DNA of 64,000 nt from Haliclona indistincta (taxonomy: Eukaryota; Porifera; Demospongiae; Haplosclerida; Chalinidae): contig OZ024784.1 of assembly GCA_964017065.1 (NCBI GenBank), positions 2,478,598-2,542,597 on the forward strand. Direction: 5' to 3'. Positions 37,795-47,282 of this stretch are shown here, piece after piece. A program made the translations under genes and the position numbers. The notes under the pieces are model-generated. The model was not told where the DNA came from. It ran no database searches and saw only the letters and a program-made list of their open reading frames with translations. Each line of letters opens with the position of its first letter. The stretch's first letter is position 1.

Positions 37795-40407
37795 ATGGCC
37801 TCCACCAATCCACTGGAGGGCTCCTGTATATCGCTAGTTACCAAGACAAAAACGCCATTTGAGCAACTGAAAAATCTCCCAAAACCAGTTATCCCCAAAA
37901 TCGATCTAAACATACAACGATGTGATGTCAAGGCAATGCTTCAACTTGAGTTAGCCATTATGCAGAAATCATTGTGGATTTAAAATTCCGTTATACAGGC
38001 CTTCCATTTCAACACAAAGAAGGGTTGGTTATTTTACTGAAGACAGGTCTGTACAGACTGAAGGAACACAAATACTGGATGTCAAACATGCAGCGATGAT
38101 ATTACAAACACTTACTCAAGTACTGCACACTATACAATGATTGTGATTTAATGTATGTATGTGCTCTCAGGATATTGGTCAGCTGAGGAGAGATCTCAAC
38201 TTTGCTAAACATGTTCTGCGAGCTAACTACGAGGCTAAAATCCAAGAGAGAGCCACAGAGTTGTAAGTAGTAAAATAGAACTCAAGCTGACTCTCCATTG
38301 GCAACATAGACATGGCCGTGTCAGTGAACAGCTCAATGATTTAGAGCAACAACACCTCTCTGTAAGTCATAAATAAAATATGCCATCAGTGTTAGTAATA
38401 CTCTCACTACTGTCACTAGAAAATTGAGACAATCAGAAGAAGCTACCAGACTAAGTTGGACAATGCAATTCAAGTGGTAGCTGGAGAATACAAGGTGAGC
38501 TCTGCCTCACAGCAAGCTAACACTGGCATTTTAATAGACCTCAAACCATTAACAAGGAAATATAATATTTTTAATCAATAATTATTTGTTTTATCAAAGG
38601 CTTATTATGATGAGCTGTTGCAAGGAAATACAGGAAGAATTGACTTGCAACTCAGAGAAGCAAAGCAAAGGTATGCACATACTCTATTATGGTACATCTT
38701 GTAAATATGCCTTCATTATTCTTCATAATCACTTCACTTGTTGTAGGCTAGCTGAAAGAGAACAAGAAATAGAACAGCAAGCTGCAGTGGTACAACAGCT
38801 CAATGTTCGCCTCGGAGAAATTCAAGGAGACGCAAAAACAAGTGATGTGAGAGTATAGCACCCACAGAACAAACTAATTTTAAGTTTCATAATCCGTATT
38901 ATTTAGCAAGCACCTCAGCAACCTAGTGGTATTAGTTTAGAGGCGGCAGAGAAACTAGAAGATCAAATCGACGAACTTAAAAGTGAAGTTAATGATCTAC
39001 AGGGCAAACTTTCAGCTGCGGAAGATGTCAAAGACAAAATGAGTGAGAGAATCTAGTATGATAAGAAAGAAGTGACTATGTGCTTCTATTACAGCACGTC
39101 AAATATCATCTCTAAAACGGCATCTTGAAGAAGAAAAGTCAAAATTTGCTCAGGTGCAGTTTGCCATTTGGCTATGGTTGATTATTATTGATGTATCATT
39201 GTAGTTGCAAATGGACACAGAGATGTACAAGAAAAAGGTCAAAATGGAGCAAGAAAAGGCATCAAAATTGGTATGATCAGCATTGATCATTCCGCTTTAT
39301 GTACTGATTTTCTCCCAGGCTCAGAACCAACTAGCAACAATGCAAAAGGATATGAAAGAGAAAATGGCAGCAGCAGAGAAAAAGGTAAGTAGTCAAGAGA
39401 CTAATGTTTACATAATAATTATTCACAAACTATTACTGCAGGCTGCAGAGAAAGCTAAAGAACAAGCTGAACTGGAAAGAATTCGTGACCAGGCTAATTT
39501 CCAGAAGGAACTAGAGAAAAGAATGGACATTGAGAGTGAGCTAAGGTCCAAGGTGAGTCATACTAGCTACAAATGTACTAAATAAAATAAAAAATAATGA
39601 ATAATACAAATAGGCAGAGCAACAACAGCAGCAGCAGCAAGCACCACCAGTTGCTGTTGGAGATACTGAGCTACTGGCTTCACTAGAGAGACTGCAGAAG
39701 ACAGATGAATATCAGAAAAAGGAAATAGTTCGGTTGGTGATTGAAACCGAACCAATCTATTAGTCTCTGTACTGCTTCCAAACAGACTACAGAAAGACCT
39801 CAGTAGATCAAACAAAGTGTGGGAACTCAAGATGGCAGTAATGAGGAAAAAGTAATGCATATTATCACCGCACGTTATGAATTATCACTATGCATAGCTT
39901 TCATGCTCTCAAGGATGAGTGCTTCGTTAGACACAGCCTACAGAGACAATCAGCTGCTCTACATCATGCTACAGTGGGATATGCTGTAAGTGGTCACAAG
40001 ATAATGAAGCTGTTTTAAGTTGTTGTTTATAGGTAAGTGGAGATGGGCACAAACCATCCAGCAAAGATTTCAGACCTTCTGTAAGCACATGCACTGTTTT
40101 AATGTCAAAATTATTACTATTATTGATAGAGACCGAGACTAAGAACACCAAAGTCAGTCACTCCTAGCATGCTGAGAAATGGAGAATGTAAGCACATTAT
40201 GCACTATAGTCACATCAGTTGACTATTCAACTTCTTATCACAGCGGTTGACGTAGCTGTTCAGTCACAGCTAGGATCCATACTCTCTATCCCACCACCAC
40301 CTTCCCCGGACATACCATTACAGCCTGAGTTAGTCTACTAGCCTATCCTGTGCCTGGTATTATTGTATAATTGCAGGCCTAGTGAATCAATCACCTTCTG
40401 CCCATGA
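37795..40407 (+). CDS. Coiled-coil protein, candidate ciliary/centrosomal
   Basis: About eighteen short exons with good GT-AG borders give a protein of perhaps 550-650 residues. From roughly residue 60 onward it is nearly all heptad-rich coiled coil, with successive exons DIGQLRRDLNFAKHVL, LAEREQEIEQQAAVVQQL, KLEDQIDELKSEVNDLQ, MQKDMKEKMAAAEKK and ELERIRDQANFQKELEKRM. A compact conserved-looking region, AFHALKDECFVRHSLQRQ, follows, then a Ser/Pro tail ending SITFCP with TGA at 40405-40407. The first intron is uncertain: one reading needs a 25-base intron at 37975, while a donor near 37925 with an acceptor at 38057 is more usual. I do not recognise the family. The X-box upstream is the only functional clue. 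Confidence 0.75.
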
Positions 40408-40524
40408 CGAGGAAGAAGATGAACTAATGTTATACGTAAACAACAATCACGAAACCATTCAAGCAGAGACTTTCATTTTGAATCATGAAAGTATAGAATA
40501 CAGAATACACTGGTGGTAGCAACT

Positions 40525-41887
40525 TTATCTAATAATCTTTTGAGGACAGCGTTTGCGTTTTCTCTGACCGTTGACAACACGTTTACCAAAACTCCACTTG
40601 TGAACGGGATGATCGAAAGGAACAGTAGTACTATCTTTCAGAGAGAGGGTGTGAGCTGGAGCTAGTTCACCGTCAACTACAGTCAAATCAGGAGGATAAA
40701 AACTGAAGACTCCTTCAAAAGAGAATGAACTTGTTACATGTACAGTAGACTGGTTATGACTGTGTAAAGATTCCACTGTATCCATCAGAGAGCCGGAGCT
40801 CGTGCTCTGGTCCAGGTTTGCAGAGAACAATGATACCGTGTCAAGCGAGCAGTTCTTTGTGCAGTTCTCTACTATCTTATCTATACCATTTGTTCCTCTG
40901 TTGATGCGTTTACTAGGGAACTCATCGGTACTGGAGCATTCCACAGTGACCACGTATGGCTGTTGTTGGGGTTCAGTAACAGAGGAACAAACACTTGAAA
41001 TGGGTGTTGAAAACATTACATCGCTGTTAGCTGTTTCCCAAGAAAGATTCGAACAGATAGTAACATCGACCTCTTGTTTCGATATATTATCCTCATAGAC
41101 CAAACTTTCAACTGCTGGAACGGTGATTACTACATCAGACAGTGATGGTGAAAAAGATCTCTTTCTCTCGGTCCTTGATCGATTCTGTTTTTGATTCTTC
41201 TGACGGCAGATTTTCTTGGTAGGTTCTTTGATTGTACGATCTGTACTACATTTGACAGGGCTCACTTCATATTTACTGATCTGAGAGTCACTGAGTTTCT
41301 TGAAAGAAATCGATACTATTAATTTTAACGGTTTCTGTCTTCTAGAGAAAGGTAGTGTGGTTTTAATACGATGGGGACGAAGGGATTTGGTGTAGAGTAA
41401 AGTTGATGGCAATCGAGGTGCGCAGGTTGGTGGTGGTGAATTAGGAGGGCTGGTTGATGAGGACGAGTCACAGCGGATTGGAGAAAATCTAGACAAATTT
41501 ATAGCTACAGAAACAACATAAAAATTATAGTGTGAACACAGGTGCTAATACAGACCTACCACCTGCTGTCCCAGTGTTTGAACGTTCTAAAAAAGATTTT
41601 AGATTTGGCTGACGTTCTGAGCGATCACTGTCTATGGGCGTAGAGTCAGCGAACTCAGAGCCAGATAAATCGGCCACTAGGGCTAGATCTGACATATCAC
41701 GAATGGACAAGCGGGAGTAGGAGGTGGTAGCACTGATACAGGAGCCACATTCCACATCGTCATCTGTAGACCCCGTTAGGTCAAGAGGCTGCAAGCAACA
41801 GTCGTCTTCTCTGGGCGAATTCTCATAATCAGAGCCAGAACCTGAGGGAAAGACACTTTGGAGCCTACTGAGAGAGCCCACACTCAT
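40525..41887 (-). CDS. Unrecognised Ser-rich, basic protein
   Basis: Two exons, 41560-41887 and 40525-41504, sum to 435 residues. The first exon is acidic and Ser/Asp-rich (GSGSDYENSPREDD). The second starts with a Pro-rich stretch (NSPPPTCAP), then basic segments (KKICRQKNQKQNRSRTERKR) that look like nuclear localisation signals. The C-terminus has a better ordered region (SFEGVFSFYPPDL, HPVHKWSFGKRVV) and ends with RKRKRCPQKIIR. No domain is recognised; the C-terminal hydrophobic/aromatic block is the part most likely to be conserved. It is convergent with the coiled-coil gene (117 bases between stops) and divergent from the first copy of the duplicated small gene. Confidence 0.75.
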
Positions 41888-41924
41888 TGCGATTATAGTC
41901 TACTCTAATTAATACCACCCAATA

Positions 41925-42745
41925 GACTATCACGTGGAAAGCGCGAAAGCTTCTGCAGACTAGTTCTGACCGGGAGAGACTGTTATAATAGTCCTTGGCC
42001 ACCTCCTGATCTTTTTGGGAGTAAATTGTGCGTGGAATCTATACAATATGTGTGCTACTCACTGTACCAAGAGTACTCAGTCTGTTTCAAACAATGGAAA
42101 CAGAAATCGTAAGCATAACTATTTTTATTTGTGTCAGCACTCATTCGCCACTTTGAGTCACAGTCACATTTTTTTTCATGAGCCTCTGCAAAGTTACTGT
42201 TTTGAATGTGAGCCTTAGCCTCGTTTCCAGCCTCTGCAGAGTTACATAGATTAGCTCGCCAAACCACGTGGAGTATTGCAATTACATTGAGGTTGCTGTG
42301 TTATTACAGTAAACTGATACATGTAAGCAAGGTTTCTGTGGTTAATATTACATGCATGAACTCTCCAGGTATTGAGGTTCTTACATATGGGACTGATTTA
42401 GAGATACATCGTAAACCAATTTACGATAAAGAAGGAGGATTGGTAGGAATGGGTGAATTGGCCATGTTCGCCAGGATACGTCTTGTTCCACTGAGGGATC
42501 ATCTAGGACATGTTTTTTGCTTGGGTCAACTTCCAAACAATTAAAATGATTAATAATTATTATTAATTTTTTTAAATCTTTGCCTAAGGCAAAGCTAAAT
42601 GATTAAATTAACTCTGTAATCAACATGAGCATACTAATATTACCCCGTAGGCATGCAGTAGTTTTTTCATCAAATTAATGTGCACAAGAACTTGATCACG
42701 TGTTCAAAGTAAGGCGGAGAAGAGCGATTTAGAGTGGAGCATTAT
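41925..42745 (+). repeat. Segmental duplication, copy A
   Basis: About 0.8 kb closely matching 43578-44325. Matching blocks include the promoter (agactatcacgtgg, ccgggagagactg, agtccttggccac), both exons, the intron and the 3' flank up to gatttagagtggag. Identity is high over the exons and lower in the intron, with small indels. The unit contains one whole small gene. Confidence 0.9.
42048..42544 (+). CDS. Small duplicated gene, copy A (78 residues)
   Basis: Exons 42048-42108 and 42369-42544 joined across a split CGT codon. The protein starts MCATHCTKSTQSVSNNGNRN, followed by a 58-residue second-exon part with EGGLVGMGELAMF and RLVPLRDHLGHVF, ending LGQLPNN. Compared with copy B it has an 18-base insertion after the start, which replaces the MG N-terminus with a Cys-containing one. 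Both open frames and splice sites are intact in both copies, which argues for real genes. A CACGTG E-box lies in the promoter of both copies, and others lie in the intron and 3' flank. No family recognised. Confidence 0.6.
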
Positions 42746-43577
42746 ACTACTATTGTTACAATCCTCAAAATCTTGTTTCCATACTTTTTCGATAAATGTA
42801 CCAACCCTAAATCTCTTGCATTTTGGTTAAAATGTTTTATAACTTGTTAATACATTTTTGTGGTAGTAATTTGAGATTGACGGCACCGCCCCTTCTGCCG
42901 TGGATAACTTTTGTTCCTCGGCTGATTTCAGTGATGCAGGTATTAATCAACTCCTCTCCGTGTGGTGCATGAGACTGTCTCACTTATAAGTAGTTTTAGA
43001 ATAGTTATTATTATGTCTAAAGTAGAACTTACTATAACTACACAAGAATCAATGGAAAACCCACGCCACTTCCTTAACTTAACAAAATATTTAATCCTTT
43101 GTTGTCACCCAAATAAAAGTAGCTGATTCCAAAAAAAGTAGTTCGAATCTTGTGCAATGTATGTAACATGATGAAAATTTAATTTTAATTTTTAATTCGT
43201 TGATAAAATACTCACTAAAAACTAACAACTTCGAACTAGTATTTTCTAAAACTACTACCTATGACTACTTACAGAAAAAAATTACAGTGGAAATAAATTC
43301 GGACATCAGGTGTGGAAAGTTGGTTGAAATTCGCAACCGTTTTGTGCCACATGCATTGTTTAGTATAATCTATTCCTATTCTGCACAACTGCTTCAAAGT
43401 TTCTTGACAGTGATGTTCATTTTGCAGAAAAAATATAGACATAAGCGAGTAAATTGAGCCATAAAACGATAAGATACAACAAGCAGAAGTAGAGTTATGA
43501 ATAGATTTAGTAGAGCAATATTATTTTATTACGTTCTGTTACGCAAAATTAACCGCCACGCCCACACCTTTGGCATC
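42746..43577. other. Spacer between the duplicated segments
   Basis: About 830 bases of AT-rich sequence not shared by the two copies. The only long open frame (to 43457) begins with a non-ATG codon and has low-complexity composition. I see no supported gene. Confidence 0.4.
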
Positions 43578-44325
43578 GCTACCAATAGACTATCACGTGG
43601 CGATTATAGGAAAGCACTAAGCCTTCTGCAGACTAGCTCGGACCGGGAGAGACTGCTGTAATAGTCCTTGGCCACTTCCTGATTTTTTGGGAGTAAATTG
43701 TGCACGGAATCCATACATTATGGGCACTGCTCAGTCTGTTTCAAACAATGGAAACAGAAATCGTAAGCAATTATAATTATTTGTGTCAGCACACATTCGC
43801 CACTTTGAGTCACACACGAGTCACTTTTACATGAGCCTTAGCCTCGTACCCAGCCTCTGCAAAGTTACAGCACGCCTGACCACGTGGAGTATTGCAATTA
43901 CATTTGAGGTTACTGTGTTATTACAGTAAACTGATAAGCAAGGTTTCTGTGGTTAATATTACATGCATGAACTCTGTTTCTACCAGGTACTCAGGTTCTT
44001 ACATATGGGGCTGATTTTGAGATACACCTTGAACCAATTTACAACGAAGAAGGAGGATTGGTAGGAATGGGTGAATTGGCCATGTTCACAAAGATACGTC
44101 TTGTTCCACTGAGGGATCATCTGGGACATGTTTTTGGCTTGGGTCAACTTCCAAACAATTAAATGATTAATTTTAGTAATCTTTGCCAAAGGCAGAGTTA
44201 AATGATTAATTAACTCTGTAATCGACATTAGCATACTAATTATTACCCCATAGACATGCAGTAGTTTTTTCATCAAATTAATGTGCACAAGAACTTGATC
44301 ACGTGGATAATGGCGATTTAGAGTG
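43578..44325 (+). repeat. Segmental duplication, copy B
   Basis: Second copy of the unit at 41925-42745, in direct orientation, about 1.65 kb downstream. It starts near caatagactatcacgtgg and ends with gatttagagtggag. The promoter lacks a few bases and carries a short insertion compared with copy A. Confidence 0.9.
43720..44162 (+). CDS. Small duplicated gene, copy B (72 residues), possible N-myristoylation
   Basis: Exons 43720-43762 and 43987-44162, same phase and structure as copy A. The N-terminus is MGTAQSVSNNGNRN; Gly2 followed by Ser at position 6 fits the N-myristoylation pattern GxxxS. The second exon differs from copy A at 11 of 58 residues, clustered at its start and around charged positions, while EGGLVGMGELAMF and RLVPLRDHLGHVF are unchanged. 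No TM segment or known domain. It could be a lipid-anchored small signalling or regulatory protein; that is inference from the N-terminus only. Confidence 0.6.
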
Positions 44326-44520
44326 GAGAAAGGTTTATAACAAACTTTAGCAGACTAGGTGCCAGGGCAAACATTATTATACTGGTATCATTATCAGTGT
44401 TGCAAAATCTACAATACACATGTATGAGACAGGAACAAGTTTGTACTTGAGGAGACTGCTGCATGAGTCATCATCACCTAATGTATTATAACAAGAGTAA
44501 GTGGGATATATGTCATTGAC
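44163..44520. other. Gap between copy B and the DnaJ gene
   Basis: The first 160 bases are the duplicated 3' flank of copy B, with atgattaa and catgcagtagttttttcatc blocks shared with copy A. The rest is the 3' side of the minus-strand DnaJ gene. No gene seen. Confidence 0.45.
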
Positions 44521-46008
44521 TCACTTGATTGCCTTTAGTTGTTCCACACCATTAACAGTCTTAGATACCATTTTACCGTTTTCCAATCTAATTACAGTTT
44601 CCTGACCATCTTTGATTGTCCTAAAAAAATATCATCAACCACACAGTGACTGTACCAATCACGCTCACTTCTTGGTGACTATTGTCTTTCCATTGACGTG
44701 TTTTGAAGTGGTGCTGCTCCTTGATCCACCTGATGACTTAGTGAATGAGGCAAACCTAGAGAGTTACAACACAGTTTCCTCATGTAGCATGTCTTAAGGT
44801 ATTGGTCAACAGCATTATACAAAATAAATTATGGACTCACGATGTGCCAGAGTCCATCATTCCATCAAAGGAAGAGAAGCCTGACATTCCACTACCGAAC
44901 ATGTCGTTACTGCGCATACCAGTACCTGGTCCTGTGTGGAACACACGTGATTGTATTCGTTGTACCTAGACACTTACCAAAGAAGTCATCATATTCTTGT
45001 CCAAACATTCTCATATTTTCGTTAAATGCTTTGAACACATTTGATGTGCCAAAGAATCCCCTGTAGGGTGTATAAAAAGGTGTTACTGTGACAGAATCTT
45101 ACTAACTGGAATATGTCGTGAGCATCAGTGAATCCGCCAAATCCACCAGACCAACCACCACCTGAGTATCATAGAGCAATAGTATTGTTATTCATCTGTT
45201 GTTTACATTCAGTATGCACTAACTATGTGTGAATACAGTGACCCCAATGAATTTTTACTATAGAAAGTACATGTATACACAAGATATGCTACATGTACAA
45301 CTTTCAGTAATAATAACAATGTTGTTTTTGTGATTGCAAAGTGGTAAGTCTATTTATTCCGCAATGTGCAATAAACACCAGTTGTAAATGTGCTAGCAGA
45401 AGCCTTACCTTGTTTCAGTCCCTGCTTGCCATACTTGTCATACATTTGCCGTTTCTCAGCTATTAACATTACAAGAGGAAATAAACATGTTTGGTCAAAT
45501 AACAGTGAACTATGACAGCAAGCATCTAGCTCAATATGGACTCAATTGATTAATTTCTGGCTGCCTACCAAGGCTACTGTTCATATAACAATAGGACTGC
45601 ACACGCTTCGACGTCTGTTTTATAAGTGAAAAATTCAGCCCGGCCCCGGAGATAAGGCTATTCCTACACAAGTGCATGATCTCTAACTATCAGCAAATAC
45701 AGCTATTGTGCATTACTGTAACTCACAGTTTGAGAGCACTTCGTAAGCTTCACTTATTTCTTTGAATTTTTTGTCAGCCTCTTCTACATTTTCTGGATTT
45801 TTGTCAGGATGCCATTTGAGAGCTAACTTACGATACCTGCAGTTAGTGCATGCATTAGTATAATGAGACTCAAGTTAGCTAGCGGTCAAACACAGCATGA
45901 ACAGCTACACTAGCCGAGCAGTACACCATGTGCTCACGCTTTTTTAATCTCGTCGTCAGTAGCAGTTTTCGGAATTCCAAGGATGTCGTAATAGCTCTGT
46001 TCTGCCAT
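44521..46008 (-). CDS. DNAJB6-like HSP40 co-chaperone
   Basis: Eight exons (45938-46008, 45727-45836, 45409-45459, 45107-45161, 44978-45060, 44841-44931, 44669-44755, 44521-44620) sum to 215 residues. The N-terminal J domain ([33 protein letters not shown]) has the HPD motif that stimulates HSP70 ATPase. A G/F-rich linker ([11 protein letters not shown]) follows, then GFFG...F, and a Ser/Thr-rich segment ([13 protein letters not shown]) leading into short beta strands ([24 protein letters not shown]). This order, without the zinc-finger or CTDI/II, matches the DNAJB2/6/7/8 group, whose Ser-rich region suppresses polyglutamine and amyloid aggregation. No signal peptide, so it is cytosolic or nuclear. 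Head-to-head with the gene at 46171. Confidence 0.92.
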
Positions 46009-46170
46009 AATAATCTGTAGTAGCCAAACGCTGCTGTACAGCAATGAGGTAAAATCGAGAAAGTTCGGCGACTAGTGCATAAACATAGATATTTTAATTA
46101 AAGCGCACCGTAATTATAATGCCCCGCCTTCTATTTGAGCGGGAGATCCAAATCCATAGCGGGTGGCATC
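46009..46170. promoter_or_regulatory. Divergent promoter with a heat-shock-like element
   Basis: 162 bases between the DnaJ start (-) and the next gene (+). GAAAGTTC at 46059-46066 contains inverted GAA/TTC pentamer cores two bases apart (nGAAnnTTCn), the minimum heat-shock element pattern. A functional element usually needs at least three units; a third is not clear. No TATA box. Confidence 0.35.
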
Positions 46171-46867
46171 ATGGCTGACAAAAGCGAGGAACGTGAGCAG
46201 CCGTGCAGCGTGAGAGCAAAACCAAGAGAGAAGAGAGGTATGTATTTAAATAGTCCTAAAGAAATTGTTATGTTTATAATTAGGAGCACAAGATATGGAA
46301 CAAGGAGAAGGCAGAACAGCTAAGAAAGCAATGGCAGTGCACACACACTAAAATATCCAGTAGAGTCACTTAGTGTTTTCAAAATACGCAGAACACGAGC
46401 AGCTCTGGTCAGACAGAAGAAGAGACGACAGTATGCAGGGAAGAAGAGGTAAATGAGGCTAGTGAGGCACATTCCAAAGAAGAGATTGGGAATGGAGGCG
46501 TGGTACCTGAGACTGCATCCAGCATGCCACCTGCAGAAGATGTGCAGACAGTATTCAAACGTAAGCAACAACTGGCACATTTATTACAGCACTTATTGCA
46601 CACACATGCAACAGGAATGGCTGAGGAAACAAAGGAGTTTTATGCAAAATGGATAGACCCTTTTAGGTATGTTTAATGTAGGTTTGCTGTCATTTTACAA
46701 AATACTATTTCTAAAGTGAAAGTGATGAGTTTGAGATGTTCTGTCCTGCTCGTCTTGACGAATTGCTCAAGGAGGCATACTCACTGGAGAAGAACCTGAA
46801 AAAGCAGAAGGAAAGAATGAAGGAGAAACTGATACACCTCTCTCAAACACTAGGACAAACAACATAA
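46171..46867 (+). CDS. Unrecognised 181-residue protein, partly coiled coil
   Basis: Exons 46171-46237, 46284-46336, 46392-46666 and 46717-46867 join in phase to 181 residues. The N-terminal 90 residues are charged and disordered (MADKSEEREQ, GQTEEETTVCREEE). The C-terminal half is helical: RKQQLAHLLQHLLHTH, TKEFYAKWIDPF, then LDELLKEAYSLEKNLKKQKERM, likely a coiled coil. This shape is common in small kinetochore, centrosome or synaptonemal proteins, but I cannot name a family. AATAAA at 46963-46968 follows the stop by about 95 bases. Divergent from the DnaJ gene. Confidence 0.65.
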
Positions 46868-47282
46868 TTATTATTATTGTAAACTGACTATATCTAAGCA
46901 GGCTAGGATGAGTGTAACTACAATTATGTGCACAAAATTTACATCTATGTTGGCACACGAACAATAAAACTAGTTGTACTAGCATACATGGATGCGGAGA
47001 TTATGGTAGAAACAGGACCAGGTATCTACCTGTCTGTAGAGATTTATCAAGCTGCAATTCATAAAGCTCATTGATTTATAGACAGCAAGCAACTGCATTA
47101 TGAAGGCTTTGATGATAAAATACAATGAATTTTCATCCTGTATACATGTTGAATTTTTCCCACAAGTTTAAAAACTGGATGAGGAATTAATCAATAACAG
47201 CAAATAATTTTTATACCATCAACAAAATAATATTGACAAAACCTCACACACTGACACTATTGAGGAATGAAAAGATACAGTC
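46868..47282. other. Gap between convergent genes
   Basis: 415 AT-rich bases holding the 3' flanks of the 46171-46867 gene (+) and the beta-helix gene (-). Apart from the AATAAA at 46963 nothing stands out. Confidence 0.45.
46963..46968 (+). terminator. AATAAA polyadenylation signal
   Basis: Canonical hexamer 95 bases downstream of the stop codon of the small plus-strand gene. The position suits its cleavage and polyadenylation. Confidence 0.5.

Noticed and set aside
37975..37999. A 25-base intron in the coiled-coil gene
   Set aside because: It would keep the frame, but it is shorter than any other intron here; a larger intron from about 37925 to 38057 with ordinary borders is also in frame, so the short one is not claimed.
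43200..43457. Open frame of 85 codons between the duplicated small genes
   Set aside because: It starts with TTG, is AT-rich and of low complexity, is not shared by the duplicated units and shows no domain.
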